Shown: positions 1-9,600, counted from the stretch's first letter. The stretch is DNA of 64,000 bases from Planctomycetota bacterium (GCA_016179685.1 JACPCR010000060.1:43677-107676), one strand, 5' to 3'. Translations and numbers: made by a program. The notes: generated by a model from the letters alone, not told the origin.

Positions 1-1
1 G

Positions 2-619
2 AGCGTGTTCGACTTCACGGGCGAGATCGAACGGACGGTGTCGGCTTACGTGGCGGAGCATCCCGAAGCGGCCTTCGAAGAGGTTCAGGAGCGATTTCTC
101 CGGCCGCATGAAGGGAAGGTGAAGTTGAACCAGGTATCGCCGCGCTGTTTCGAGGCCGCGGCGCTCCGCACGGGCCTGATTCTCTTCGAGGGACACTATT
201 CGGGAGTCCTCGAACCCTGGCGGCACTACGTGCCCCTGAAGAAGGATTTCAGCAACCTGCCACAGGTCGTGGAATCCCTCCGGGACACCCGGGGACTCCA
301 GGAGCGGGTGGACCGGGCCTACGAGGAGGTGGCCTGCAACCCGGCTCATTCGTTCCGAAGCTTCGTGGCCCGATTCGACCGCGTGGTCGAGGAGGAGATG
401 GAGGCGCGTGGACTCCGGCGGGCCCTAAGGCCCCTCTCCGCGTCCGAGTTCCGGCAGCGCGTCCGGCCTACACTCCGGGAACGACTCAGCCGGGCCTCCC
501 AGTACTGCCGCTCCCGCCTGCCCTATGCCGTCTGGGGATGCGTCCCGCTCCCGGTCCGCACCCGCCTCAAGCCTTTCCTGAAGCCGGTGCTCGGCCCGGC
601 GCTCCCCAGAAAGGCTTGA
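2..619 (+). CDS. Glycosyltransferase, C-terminal part (cut by window edge)
   Basis: About 205 residues are visible and the frame is open to the left edge, so the true start lies outside the window. The GTG at position 5 is probably internal. The stretch SPRCFEAAALRTG, then LFEGHYSG and HYVPLKKDFSN, is the nucleotide-sugar-binding C-terminal signature of CgeB-like, GT-B fold glycosyltransferases. The last ~90 residues are basic and helical with no family I recognise. It precedes asnB and two sugar epimerases, so a role in surface-polysaccharide or O-antigen assembly is likely. The donor and acceptor sugars cannot be read from the sequence. Confidence 0.65.
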   Translation, partial: SVFDFTGEIERTVSAYVAEHPEAAFEEVQERFLRPHEGKVKLNQVSPRCFEAAALRTGLILFEGHYSGVLEPWRHYVPLKKDFSNLPQVVESLRDTRGLQERVDRAYEEVACNPAHSFRSFVARFDRVVEEEMEARGLRRALRPLSASEFRQRVRPTLRERLSRASQYCRSRLPYAVWGCVPLPVRTRLKPFLKPVLGPALPRKA

Positions 620-1410
620 CGGCCTCGAAATTTCCATTTTTGTGGGCGCCTGCCTGTTGTTACAATCCTGCTGTCTTTGGGCTCGTTAGGCGCTTGGTGC
701 CCCAGACTTGAAAAAACTTTTTAAGTTTGAATTGCGCTTTAGTGGCATGTGAACTTTTTCGATCCCGACATGCGATCAATCGAGATGATCTAAGTGGACA
801 GTTCCATAAGTTCGTTTGAATTTTCCCTCACTCCTGCCCTCTCCCAGAGGGAGGGAGAGAAGATGATCTCCTCATTCATTGATCCACAAACCTATCAGGT
901 AACTCCTTAGCGAAACCTTTATTTCGTCCTTACAGGGCTCAAATCACCATTCTTGTCACCTGACCCAGGCCGGCGTCCGCCAGGGGCGGACTTGACCTGG
1001 GCTTTATTATTTCGCCCCTTCCAAAGGGATCTTCGATTTGGGGCTGTCTATCAAGGGACGACTCGTCGTTTTCACTCCAGTTCTTACCCTATCAGCAATC
1101 CCCCTCTCCCTTTGGGAGGGGGGCCGGGGTGAGGGCCGTACACGCTAGTGCTTCGATGCGCAATGACCATGACGAATGACCATCACGGGATCACCTCGTT
1201 GACTGACTCAGCACGAGTCCTGAGGGAAGAAATCCGTCATCGAATTTATGAATCGAAGGACTGGAAACGTGGTATGAACTTGTGAACCAACGCACTAAGC
1301 GAAGATGTTGAATAGGCGTTCCGCCAGAGGTGGGTCAAGTGATTTCTGACCCGCTCCCGGCAGAACACCTTTACGAGCCTTCTCGGGTAGCAGGCATGAC
1401 CGGGCTTGAG
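620..1410. other. Long intergenic region with repeat fragments, no gene seen
   Basis: About 790 bases without a convincing ORF. It contains an A/T-tract element at about 686-735 whose reverse complement recurs near 9448-9496. Two pyrimidine/purine palindromes built on CCCTCTCCC...GGGAGGG lie near 826-862 and 1100-1136. A segment at about 908-960 (TTTCGTCCTTACAGGGCTCA) is similar to 53695-53745. The rest is low in coding signal. It looks like a landing zone for small non-autonomous repeats. Confidence 0.6.
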
Positions 1411-1462
1411 GCTAGTACACGTGTAAGGAAGTGCATTGGCACTTCCTTACACGTGTACTAGC
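1411..1462. repeat. Family 1 hairpin repeat, perfect 24-bp stem
   Basis: Left arm 1411-1434 and right arm 1439-1462 are perfect reverse complements around the loop ATTG. The tip is AAGGAAGTGC/GCACTTCCTT and the ends are GCTAGTAC/GTACTAGC. It lies 56 bases upstream of asnB, so it could act on its leader RNA. This is the most symmetrical copy of the family. Confidence 0.9.
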
Positions 1463-1518
1463 GGTCCTGCCCGCCCCAGCGGAAACGGTCCCCCGAAGAC
1501 GGATGAAGAGGTTCACCG

Positions 1519-3420
1519 ATGTGTGGAATTGCCGGCTTCATTTCCAGGTTTCCGCTGCCGGACGAGCGGTGTCACGGCATCCTGGAGCGGCAGAACGACC
1601 TGCAACGACACAGGGGCCCGGACGGCCGCGGCACCTGGATAAGCCCGGGCCGGCGGGCGGGGCTGAGCCACGTGCGGCTGAGCATCATCGATTTGAAGAC
1701 CGGCGGCCAGCCGATGGGCATCGAGTCCGGCAACGTCATTGTCTTCAACGGAGAGATTTACAATTTCATCGAGCTGAGGCGCGAGCTGGGTGAGGCGCAG
1801 TTCCACACGACGTCGGACACGGAGGTCATCCTCAGGGCCTATGAAAAGTGGGGCGAGGCGTGCGTGGACCGGTTGCGGGGGATGTTCGCTTTCGCCCTGT
1901 GGGACGCCCGGGCGCAGAAGCTGTTCATCGGCCGGGACCGTTTCGGCATCAAACCCTTCTACTACCTCCTCGAAAAGGATGTCTTTTTCTTCGCATCGGA
2001 AATCAAGGCGCTCCTCCCGTTCCAGGCCAGCACCCGGGTCTCGCTCGACGGACTCCGGGACTATTTCACCTTCCAGTTCTGCCTGGGCAGCCGGACGCTT
2101 TTCGAGGGCATCCAGCAGTTGCAACCGGCGCACGTGGGGCTGGTGGACCGGGACCTGAACCTGACGCTGCGGAAATACTGGGAGGTGCATTACGACCTGG
2201 ACTGGCATCACACGGAGCGGTACTTCATCGAGCGGCTTCGGCAGGAGTTCTTTGACTCCATCGAGGTGCACCTGAGATCGGACGTCGAGGTCGGGGCCTA
2301 CCTGAGCGGCGGACTCGACTCCAGCCTCGTGGCCTCGGTGGCCCGGGATTCGCGGCCGAACGGGCGTTTTCAGGCCTTCACCGGGAAATTCTCCCTGAGC
2401 GACAGTTTCGATGAGTCGCGGTACGCCCGGGTCCTTACGGATTCAAAGGGCATGACGCTCCACGAGATCGACGTGACGGAGCGGGACTTTGTCGAACAGA
2501 TGCCGAAGGTGATCTATCACCTGGACCAGCCGGTGGCCGGGCCCGGCTCGTTCCCTCAGTACATGGTCTCGAAAAGGGTCCGCGAACATCTCAAGGTCGT
2601 GCTCGGGGGGCAGGGCGGAGACGAAATCTTCGGCGGCTACACCCGTTACCTCATCGCCTATTTCGAACAGTGCATCAAGGGGGCGATCGACGGCACGCTC
2701 CACAGCGGCAAGTTCGTCGTCACCTACGAGTCCATCATCCCCAACCTCGCGACACTCCAGAATTACAAGCCCCTGCTCCAGGAATTCTGGGCGCAGGGCA
2801 TCTTTGATTCGCGGGATCAGCGGTACTTCCGGCTCGTGAACCGCTCGAACACCTTCGGCGACATCGTCGACTGGAGCATCTTCAACGGCTCGTCCTCTTT
2901 CGAGGATTTCAAGACGATCTACTGGGGGAAGAACGTGGGGCAGGAATCCTATTTCGACAGCATGACGCACTTCGACTTCAAGACGCTGCTGCCCGCGCTG
3001 CTCCAGGTGGAGGACCGGATGAGCATGGCGCACGGCATCGAGTCCCGGGTGCCCTTCCTGGATCACGAGGTCGTCGAGCTGGCCGCGACCATCCCCGCCA
3101 ACATCAAGTTCGAGAACGGGGAGCTCAAACGACTGGTCAAGGTGGCTTTTGCGGATAAGATTCCGCCGGAGATTCTGAACCGGAAGGACAAGATGGGCTT
3201 CCCGGTGCCGCTCCAGGTCTGGATGAACCGGCCGGGCGTGGTCCGGGACTTCATACTCGACCTCTTCCGTTCGGCCCGGGCGCGGCAGCGTTTCTACCTG
3301 GGAAAGGGCTTCGACGTGGAGCGGCTGATGCGGCAGGAGCCCCGATTTGGCCGAAATCTCTGGGCGTTCCTGAGCCTCGAGCTTTGGCAGAGACAGTTTT
3401 TTGACGAACCCGTGAAATGA
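1519..3420 (+). CDS. asnB: Asparagine synthase (glutamine-hydrolysing)
   Basis: The 633-residue protein starts MCGIAGF, so Cys2 becomes the N-terminal nucleophile of a class II glutamine amidotransferase domain (about residues 2-210) after Met removal. The synthase domain carries the pyrophosphate-binding loop SGGLDSS at residues 263-269 and a second conserved stretch, GGQGGDEIFGGYTRY. An AGAGG ribosome-binding site sits 8 bases before the ATG. It makes asparagine from aspartate, glutamine and ATP. Its place between a glycosyltransferase and two sugar epimerases is typical of AsnB paralogues in polysaccharide loci, where the true product may be an amidated sugar or peptide (inference). Length is normal. 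Confidence 0.93.
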   Translation: MCGIAGFISRFPLPDERCHGILERQNDLQRHRGPDGRGTWISPGRRAGLSHVRLSIIDLKTGGQPMGIESGNVIVFNGEIYNFIELRRELGEAQFHTTSDTEVILRAYEKWGEACVDRLRGMFAFALWDARAQKLFIGRDRFGIKPFYYLLEKDVFFFASEIKALLPFQASTRVSLDGLRDYFTFQFCLGSRTLFEGIQQLQPAHVGLVDRDLNLTLRKYWEVHYDLDWHHTERYFIERLRQEFFDSIEVHLRSDVEVGAYLSGGLDSSLVASVARDSRPNGRFQAFTGKFSLSDSFDESRYARVLTDSKGMTLHEIDVTERDFVEQMPKVIYHLDQPVAGPGSFPQYMVSKRVREHLKVVLGGQGGDEIFGGYTRYLIAYFEQCIKGAIDGTLHSGKFVVTYESIIPNLATLQNYKPLLQEFWAQGIFDSRDQRYFRLVNRSNTFGDIVDWSIFNGSSSFEDFKTIYWGKNVGQESYFDSMTHFDFKTLLPALLQVEDRMSMAHGIESRVPFLDHEVVELAATIPANIKFENGELKRLVKVAFADKIPPEILNRKDKMGFPVPLQVWMNRPGVVRDFILDLFRSARARQRFYLGKGFDVERLMRQEPRFGRNLWAFLSLELWQRQFFDEPVK

Positions 3421-3433
3421 GGAAGGAGTCACG

Positions 3434-4372
3434 ATGAAGGTTCTGATCACCGGCGGCGCGGGATTCATCGGCTCGCATCTCGCGGAACGCCTGCTGGCCC
3501 GGGGCGACGAGGTGCTCTGCGTGGACAACTACGAGACGGGCCGGCGGGACAACCTCAAGCCTCAACCGCGGCTCACCGTCGTGGAAGGCAACATCGTCGA
3601 CGTGCGCCTCATGGAATCCATCTTCGACTCGTTTCGGCCCGATGTGGTCGTTCATGCCGCCGCCTCCTACAAGAGCCCGGACGATTTCGTTCGGGACGCC
3701 CAGACCAACGTGGTTGGCACCGCCGTCACGGTGAAGCAGTCCCAGCGGTTGAAGGTCCGACGCCTGATCTACTTCCAGACCGCCCTGTGCTACGGCGACC
3801 CCATCGAGCAGCCCATCACGCTCAACCACCCGTTCCACCCGGCCAAGAGCAGCTACGCGATCAGCAAGACCGCTGCCGAATACTACGTGCGGCTCAGCGG
3901 GCTGAACCACGTGACCTTCCGGCTCGCCAACGCCTACGGGCCCCGCAACCTCAGCGGGCCCCTCCCCACCTTCTACAGCCGCCTCACCGCCGGGAAATCG
4001 GTCTTCGTGACGGACACGAGGCGGGATTTCATCTACGTGATGGACCTGGTGGACATTGTCGAGAAGGCGATCGACGGACAAGGCGCAACCGGGGCATACC
4101 ATATCTCCTCCGGCACCGACCAGTCCATTCAGGAGCTTTTCGAGTGCGCCATCCGGGAGCTCGGCATGAAGCTGGACAAGCCCGTCGAGGTGCGCCCCCG
4201 CGCACCCGATGACGTCTTCACCATCCTCCTGGACCCCTCGAAGACGAAACAGGACTTCGGGATCATCCCCTCGACGCCGTTGAGCGCGGGCGTCCCGAAG
4301 GCCATCGCTTATTACCGGCAGTACGGCATCTCCGAGACCTATACCCACCTCCGGCGCACGGAGAACAAGTAA
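3434..4372 (+). CDS. NAD-dependent nucleotide-sugar epimerase/dehydratase
   Basis: The 312-residue extended short-chain dehydrogenase has the N-terminal Rossmann motif GGAGFIGSH (from residue 7), Asp in VDNYETGRR for NAD ribose binding, and the catalytic Y141-x3-K145 in SSYAISKTAAEYY. The strand before it reads FQTALCYGDP, placing the usual Ser/Thr region. AAGGAG lies just before the ATG, 13 bases after asnB. It probably epimerises or dehydrates a UDP- or GDP-sugar for surface polysaccharide. The substrate cannot be fixed by sequence alone. It is translationally adjacent to the next gene, with no bases between stop and start. Confidence 0.85.
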   Translation: MKVLITGGAGFIGSHLAERLLARGDEVLCVDNYETGRRDNLKPQPRLTVVEGNIVDVRLMESIFDSFRPDVVVHAAASYKSPDDFVRDAQTNVVGTAVTVKQSQRLKVRRLIYFQTALCYGDPIEQPITLNHPFHPAKSSYAISKTAAEYYVRLSGLNHVTFRLANAYGPRNLSGPLPTFYSRLTAGKSVFVTDTRRDFIYVMDLVDIVEKAIDGQGATGAYHISSGTDQSIQELFECAIRELGMKLDKPVEVRPRAPDDVFTILLDPSKTKQDFGIIPSTPLSAGVPKAIAYYRQYGISETYTHLRRTENK

Positions 4373-5416
4373 ATGGAAGGCCTGGGCGACTCCACCATCC
4401 TGGTGACCGGCGGGGCCGGATTCGTGGGAAGCAATCTGGTCCGGCGGCTTCTCCAGCTCGGCGTCCGGCGACTCCACATCGTCGACAACCTCCTTTCCGC
4501 GGAAAGGGTGAACGTCCCGGCCGATCCGCGGGTTGCTTTCAGCGAGTGCTCGGTGACGGATGACTCGCTGCTGCGCGGCCTCGAGGACGAGTATGACTTC
4601 GTGTTCCACCTCAGTACCTACCACGGCAACCAAAGCTCGATCCACGACCCGATCGCGGACCATGCGAACAACACCCTGACCACGCTGAAGCTCTACGAGC
4701 GCCTCAAGGGCTTTCGGAGGCTGAAGAAAGTTGTCTATTCCGCGGCGGGATGCTCGGTGGCCGAGAAGACGCACTCTGAAGCCCACGCGACGGTGGAAAC
4801 GGACCTTGTTTCCCTGCACATGGACAGCCCCTATTCGATGTCGAAGGTTTTCGGCGAGTTCTACTCGAATTACTACTGGAAGCAGCACGGATTGCCCGCG
4901 GTCCGGGCACGGTTTCAAAACGTTTACGGGCCCGGCGAAATCCTGGGCGCAGGCCAGTGGCGGGGCACGCCCGCGACCGTGTGGCGGAACGTGACCCCGA
5001 CCTTCATCTACAAGGCGCTGAAGAAACAGGCGTTGCCGGTGGAGAACGAGGGACGGACGTCGCGCGATTTCATCTTCGTGGCCGACATCGCAGAGGGCCT
5101 GATCGCGTGCGCCGAGCGCGGCCGGCCCGGCGAGGCCTACAACCTCGCCACAGGACGGGAAACCCTCATCCTCGACCTCGCTACCCGGATCAACCGCCTC
5201 ACGGGCAATCCAACACCTATCCAGTTCCTGCCGCGCCGGACGTGGGACAACTCCGGGAAACGGTTCGGCAGCCCCGAGAAGGCCCAGCGGGAACTGGACT
5301 TCCGGGCCCAGGTTGAGTTGGAGGAAGGGCTAAGTCGGACGGTGGACTGGACGCGGGCGAACCTCGACCTGATCGAGAAGACGATCGCCAGACACGCCCG
5401 GCATCTGAGCGGCTAG
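4373..5416 (+). CDS. NAD-dependent nucleotide-sugar epimerase/dehydratase
   Basis: A second extended short-chain dehydrogenase, 347 residues, whose ATG follows directly on the TAA of its neighbour, implying coupled translation. GGAGFVGSN starts at about residue 13, the catalytic pair is Y154-x3-K158 (SPYSMSKVFGEF), and SRDFIFVADIAEG is the usual substrate-domain stretch. It differs strongly from the upstream epimerase and is not a recent duplicate. It is the last gene of the polysaccharide operon. Its TAG stop lies in CTAGTAC, the terminal sequence of family 1 hairpin repeats, although a full hairpin is not evident here. Confidence 0.85.
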   Translation: MEGLGDSTILVTGGAGFVGSNLVRRLLQLGVRRLHIVDNLLSAERVNVPADPRVAFSECSVTDDSLLRGLEDEYDFVFHLSTYHGNQSSIHDPIADHANNTLTTLKLYERLKGFRRLKKVVYSAAGCSVAEKTHSEAHATVETDLVSLHMDSPYSMSKVFGEFYSNYYWKQHGLPAVRARFQNVYGPGEILGAGQWRGTPATVWRNVTPTFIYKALKKQALPVENEGRTSRDFIFVADIAEGLIACAERGRPGEAYNLATGRETLILDLATRINRLTGNPTPIQFLPRRTWDNSGKRFGSPEKAQRELDFRAQVELEEGLSRTVDWTRANLDLIEKTIARHARHLSG

Positions 5417-5642
5417 TACGTATTCTGTCAGCGGTTCGATGGCCCCCACCACCGCCATCTCCGCCGATACGTCTACGATGCGAGAAATGGCCTCGGCCTC
5501 CGCCATTTCTTCTTCTGAAACCCGCCTGTCGGCGGATTTCAATAAAATCTTCTAAACGATTTTGGGTTCTCAGAAAAGCCAATGGGTCCCAGGATTCCTG
5601 AGGCAAGAAGATTCTGACCGCTTACGTCCTTTGCGTCCCTCG
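5417..5642. repeat. Decayed family 2 repeat before tandem array
   Basis: Contains AGAAATGGC...GCCATTTCT at about 5485-5510 followed by ACCCGCC-TGT-CGGCGGATTTCA at about 5520-5541. These are the two hairpins also found at 22204-22265. No ORF here looks real. Confidence 0.55.
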
Positions 5643-6036
5643 TTGGCCCTCACCCTCACACCTGTGCAAGTGTGGGGGGCGGGCGTCTCCGGCGCACACC
5701 TGGTCAGCGGTGCGCCGGGGCTGCTGCCCTTCGTTGGCCCTCACCCTCACACCTGTGCAAGTGTGGGGGCGGGCGTCACCGGCGCACACCTGTTCAACGG
5801 TGCGCTGGGGCTGCTGCCCCTCGTTGGCCCTCACCCTCACACCTGTGCAAGTGTGGGGGCGGGCGTCACCGGCGCACACCTGCTCACACCTGTGCACGTG
5901 TGCGCAGAGACGTCACCGGCGCACACCTGTTCAACGGTGCGCCGGGGCTGCTGCCCCTCGTTGGCCCTCACCCTCACACCTGTGCAAGTGTGGGGGCGGG
6001 CGTTTCCCGCGCACACTTGTTCAGCCATGCGCCAGG
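5643..6036. repeat. Tandem array of ~90-bp units
   Basis: Unit starts (TTGGCCCTCACCCTCACACC) are at 5643, 5734, 5824 and 5961. Spacings are 91, 90 and 137 bases. The last interval includes an extra partial unit with CACACCTGTGCACGTGTGCG. Each unit carries CACACCTGTGCAAGTGTGGGG, the segment GGCGCACACCTG and CGGGGCTGCTGCCC. Several frames stay open on both strands because 90 is a multiple of 3, but no start, composition or homology suggests a protein. It ends about 315 bases before guaA. Confidence 0.9.
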
Positions 6037-6351
6037 TACGCAAGCCCAGTCTCCACCGCTGAACGGGACTGGCGCGGGCGGTGAAAAACTTTATCATGCA
6101 AAGACAGGCGAATCTCTTCGGGCCTGCAGTTCTCAGCGTCCTGCGACAGGCACGAACCGGGGCGGCAGAAACGTCTTGAAAGGGGATTTTTCCTGATTTG
6201 TTGCTCCGCCTCGGGTGGCGTCTCCCAACGGAATCCTGCGGAGGAAATGGAAGGGGCAGGGGCTTGACGCCACCGCACTCCATTTCCCCCGCAGCATCCT
6301 TACGGAAGACACGGCCACCACGAAGCGGCGGCCCGCTATGGAGAATCTCTC

Positions 6352-7902
6352 TTGGCAGCGCCTTCACATGAGCTGATAGCCATTCTGGACTTCGGATCGC
6401 AGTTCGTTCAACTCATCGCCCGGCGGGTGAGGGAACAGAAGGTCTATGCGGAGATTCTGCCGCACACGACGACCGCGGAGACGCTGCGGGCCCGATGTGT
6501 GAGGGGCATCATCCTGTCCGGCGGCCCGGCGAGCGTGTACCAGCCCGGAGCGCCCACGTGCGACCGCCGGATACTCGAGATGGCCGTCCCGGTGCTGGGA
6601 ATCTGTTACGGGATGCAACTCGGCTGCCAACTTCTCGGCGGCAAGGTGGGAGCGGCGGAGGCTCGTGAATTTGGACGCACGCCGTGCCGCGTGGAGAGCC
6701 GCAGCCCGCTCTTTGAGGGTATTCCCGCGGAGACCGTAGTCTGGATGAGCCATGGGGATCACGTCGCCTCGGTCTCGGACGAATTCGAAACCCTGGCGCA
6801 GTCGGAGAATACCCCGAACGCGGCAGTGAAGCACCGCGGCAGCGCCTTCTACGGGGTGCAGTTCCACCCCGAGGTGACTCATACGCCCTTCGGTCCGCAC
6901 CTCATCCGAAATTTTCTCTATCGCATCTGCGGATGCTCGGGCGACTGGGACATGAAATCGTATGTAGCGCAGGCGGCGGAGATGATCCGGGGCAAGGTGG
7001 ACCGGGCTGGCGTCGTCTGCGGCCTGTCGGGCGGCGTCGATTCCTCGGTCGTAGCGCTGCTCCTGCACCGGGCGATCGGCGACCGCGTACATTGCATCTT
7101 CGTGGACAACGGGCTGCTGCGCCGCGGGGAATTCGAAGAGGTCAGCCAATTCTTCGGCCGCGAGTTCCAGTTCCATTTTCACCCGGTGGACGCGAGCAGA
7201 CGATTTCTGGCCAGGCTCGCCGGCGTGACGCACCCGGAGGAGAAGCGCAAGATCATCGGACACGAGTTCGTGGCGGTGTTCGAGGAGGAGGCGAAGAAGC
7301 TTCCGGACATCCGGTTTCTGGCGCAGGGGACGCTCTATCCGGACGTCATCGAAAGCACGTCGGCGAAAGGCGGGCCTTCCTCGACCATCAAGACGCACCA
7401 TAACGTCGGGGGCCTGCCGGAGAAGCTCGGGCTGCGGATTCTCGAGCCGCTGCGGGATTTGTTCAAGGACGAGGTCAGGGAGATGGGCCGGGAACTCGGG
7501 CTGCCGGAGAGCATCGTCGGGCGACATCCCTTCCCGGGGCCTGGCCTGGCCGTCCGGATTCTGGGAGAGGTCACGCCGAAACGGCTCGAGGTGCTTCGGG
7601 CGGCGGACGCGATCTTCCTCGAGGAGATTCGACAGGCGGGGTGGTACGGCCGGCTCTGGCAGGCCTTCGTAATTCTGCTGCCGGTCCAGAGCGTCGGGGT
7701 GATGGGGGACGAGCGGACCTACGAGAACGTGGCGGCGGTCCGCGCTGTGCACAGTTCCGACGGGATGACGGCGGACTGGGCGCGGATTCCCTATGAGGTC
7801 CTCGATCGAGCGGCCAGTCGGATCATCAACGAGGTGCGGGGGATCAACCGCGTCTGCTACGATATCAGCACGAAGCCTCCCAGCACCATCGAGTGGGAAT
7901 GA
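6352..7902 (+). CDS. guaA: GMP synthase (glutamine-hydrolysing)
   Basis: Converts XMP to GMP using glutamine and ATP. The 516-residue protein has a class I amidotransferase domain with nucleophile C85 (LGICYGMQL) and the His/Glu of QFHPEVTHT. The ATP-pyrophosphatase domain has SGGVDSS at 226-232. The C-terminal dimerisation domain ends in the family signature NRVCYDISTKPPSTIEWE. The start is TTG at 6352 with GGAGA 8 bases upstream; the ATG at 6338 is out of frame. It overlaps hisD by ATGA, so purine and histidine genes are translationally coupled here. Length is normal for the family. Confidence 0.97.
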   Translation: MAAPSHELIAILDFGSQFVQLIARRVREQKVYAEILPHTTTAETLRARCVRGIILSGGPASVYQPGAPTCDRRILEMAVPVLGICYGMQLGCQLLGGKVGAAEAREFGRTPCRVESRSPLFEGIPAETVVWMSHGDHVASVSDEFETLAQSENTPNAAVKHRGSAFYGVQFHPEVTHTPFGPHLIRNFLYRICGCSGDWDMKSYVAQAAEMIRGKVDRAGVVCGLSGGVDSSVVALLLHRAIGDRVHCIFVDNGLLRRGEFEEVSQFFGREFQFHFHPVDASRRFLARLAGVTHPEEKRKIIGHEFVAVFEEEAKKLPDIRFLAQGTLYPDVIESTSAKGGPSSTIKTHHNVGGLPEKLGLRILEPLRDLFKDEVREMGRELGLPESIVGRHPFPGPGLAVRILGEVTPKRLEVLRAADAIFLEEIRQAGWYGRLWQAFVILLPVQSVGVMGDERTYENVAAVRAVHSSDGMTADWARIPYEVLDRAASRIINEVRGINRVCYDISTKPPSTIEWE

Positions 7903-9263
7903 ACGCCATGCCGACCCTGCGCATCGTCCAGTTCGGGAGTCCGGAGTCACGTGAGCCTCTCCGGCACATCCGGGAGCGGTTCTATCGGCAGATTTCCGAG
8001 GTGTCCGCGGCGAGCGTGGAGAAGACGATCCGGGTGTTCGGCAGGGCCTTGACGCCCGTGGAGAGCGTGCGGCGGATCGTGGAGGCCGTGCGGGCCCGGG
8101 GCGATGATGCCCTGGTGGACACTTCGCGCAAGCTGGACGGGGTGAAGCTTTCACCCGGGCAGTGGCGTGTAGCCGAGGCGGAGCTCGAGGCGGCCGTGAC
8201 GGCGACGGAGCCGGCTCTGGTGCGGACGTTGCAGGAAGCGGCCTCGAACATCAGACGCTTCCAGCAGCATGTCCGGCTGGCGCAGCCGCCGATGCTGGAC
8301 CTAGGGGATCGGCGGATGGGCATCGTGTACCGGCCCCTCGAGTCGGTGGGCATCTATATTCCGGGCGGGGCGGCAGCCTATCCTTCCACCGTGCTCATGG
8401 CCGCGATACCCGCCGTGGTGGCGGGAGTGAAGCGCGTCGTCATGGTCTCGCCGCCCATGTCGGACGGCGGCCTGCTGCCTTCCGTTCTGGCTGCCGCGTG
8501 GATTTCCGGGTTGCGAGAGGTATACCGCCTTGGCGGTCCGCACGCCGTAGCGGCCCTCGCCCTGGGTACGAAAACGATCCCGAAGGTGGACAAGATTGTG
8601 GGGCCCGGAAACGTCTTCGTCATGCTGGCGAAGCGTGAGATTCTGGGCGAGGCGGGCATCGATCTGCTCGCGGGGCCGAGCGAGGTCGTCGTCCTGGCGG
8701 ACGACACCGCCCGGCCGGCCTACGTGGCGGCTGACCTCCTGGCCCAGGCGGAGCATGACCCGATGTCCTCGAGCCTCCTTGTGACGCCGTCACGGACGCT
8801 GGCGGATTCCGTCGCCCGCGAGGTGGACTTGCAGTTGGCGTCGTTGCCGAGATCGAACATCGCCGCGGCCGCCATCGGAGACTTCGGACTCGCCGTGATC
8901 ACGGCGGACCTGCAGGAGGCCGTGCGCGTGGTCAACGAGTTGGCCCCCGAACACCTCGAAATCCTCGCCGGGCCGGCCCGGGTCCTGGCCGCCGATATCA
9001 TCCATGCCGGCGCCATCTTCATCGGACCGAGCACGCCCGAGCCCGTGGGCGACTACCTCGCAGGGCCCTCTCATGTTCTGCCCACCGGCGGCACCGCCCG
9101 GTTCTATTCCGGCCTCAGCGTGAATGACTTTCTCAAGCGCACCACGGTGCTCGAGTATTCCGAGGCCGCGCTGGCCGCCGAGCGTGACGCTCTCTGCCGG
9201 TTCGCTCGCGCCGAGGGGCTCGAAGCTCACGCCCGGTCCGTCGAGATAAGAAAGTCCTCATGA
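7899..9263 (+). CDS. hisD: Histidinol dehydrogenase
   Basis: Catalyses the last two steps of histidine synthesis, histidinol to histidine with two NAD+. Family blocks are all present: GPGNVFVMLAKR, LAGPSEVVVLAD, LAQAEHDPMSS and the catalytic E351-H352 in NELAPEHLEIL, then EPVGDYLAGPSHVLPT. ATG 7899 overlaps the guaA stop as ATGA. GTG 7893 and ATG 7908 are alternatives. The protein is 454 residues, slightly long at the N terminus. Its TGA stop is part of a family 2 repeat (ATGAAATCCGC), so the last codon is set by the repeat boundary. Confidence 0.96.
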   Translation: MNAMPTLRIVQFGSPESREPLRHIRERFYRQISEVSAASVEKTIRVFGRALTPVESVRRIVEAVRARGDDALVDTSRKLDGVKLSPGQWRVAEAELEAAVTATEPALVRTLQEAASNIRRFQQHVRLAQPPMLDLGDRRMGIVYRPLESVGIYIPGGAAAYPSTVLMAAIPAVVAGVKRVVMVSPPMSDGGLLPSVLAAAWISGLREVYRLGGPHAVAALALGTKTIPKVDKIVGPGNVFVMLAKREILGEAGIDLLAGPSEVVVLADDTARPAYVAADLLAQAEHDPMSSSLLVTPSRTLADSVAREVDLQLASLPRSNIAAAAIGDFGLAVITADLQEAVRVVNELAPEHLEILAGPARVLAADIIHAGAIFIGPSTPEPVGDYLAGPSHVLPTGGTARFYSGLSVNDFLKRTTVLEYSEAALAAERDALCRFARAEGLEAHARSVEIRKSS

Positions 9264-9345
9264 AATCCGCTGCGCCCTTCGGGCTCGGGGATTTCAGAGC
9301 CAGGGTTTGCCCGGCTTCGCCTGCCCAACCTGGCCGCTAGGCAGG
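9260..9345. repeat. Family 2 hairpin repeat at hisD stop
   Basis: Starts ATGAAATCCGCTGCGCCCTT and pairs with GGGATTTCAGAG. A second hairpin follows, CCAGGGTTTGCCCGGC-TTC-GCCTGCCCAACCTGG. It supplies the hisD stop codon. The rest of the 400-base hisD-hisC gap holds an A/T-tract element and a degenerate family 1 hairpin. Confidence 0.8.
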
Positions 9346-9447
9346 AGTCTCTGAATCAAATTTCCAACTTTTAGTTCATCTCGGAACATCTCCATTGAGC
9401 GCACGCCGGGATCGGGATGGAAAGAATTCATATCCATTAAAGGGCAA

Positions 9448-9496
9448 CTCAAACTCAAAAACCTTTTTCAAGTTGGACGCCCCAAGCGCCTAGTGG
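9448..9496 (-). repeat. A/T-tract repeat (inverse copy of 686-735)
   Basis: Reads CTCAAAAACCTTTTTCAAGT followed by TGGACGCCCCAAGCGCC. Its reverse complement matches 686-735 (AGGCGCTTGG...ACTTGAAAAAACTTTTTAAG) with scattered changes. A shorter relative lies at 38852-38885. No coding signal. Confidence 0.65.
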
Positions 9497-9600
9497 GCGT
9501 CTGTCAGGCGCTTCAATACGCGCACAAGACCACCGGGAGGGTCCGCGGTCCCGTTCGTGTACCCGGTTGCACCTGTCCACACTTGTCGGTTAACTTCCGG

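Noticed and set aside
640..700. tRNA-like fold after the first gene
   Set aside because: No anticodon arm or T-loop consensus could be found.
1513..2271. Long antisense ORFs over asnB and many other genes
   Set aside because: High G+C produces long open antisense frames; the proteins are low-complexity and lack motifs, whereas the sense frames encode known families.
3251..4918. 555-codon minus-strand ORF over the two epimerases
   Set aside because: It spans two well-supported sense genes and has no domain pattern.
5643..6036. CRISPR array
   Set aside because: Units are contiguous 90-bp copies without unique spacers, and no cas genes are present.
5562..6367. Overlapping ORFs in the tandem array on both strands
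   Set aside because: They exist because the 90-bp unit lacks stops; residues simply repeat and there is no start signal or family resemblance.
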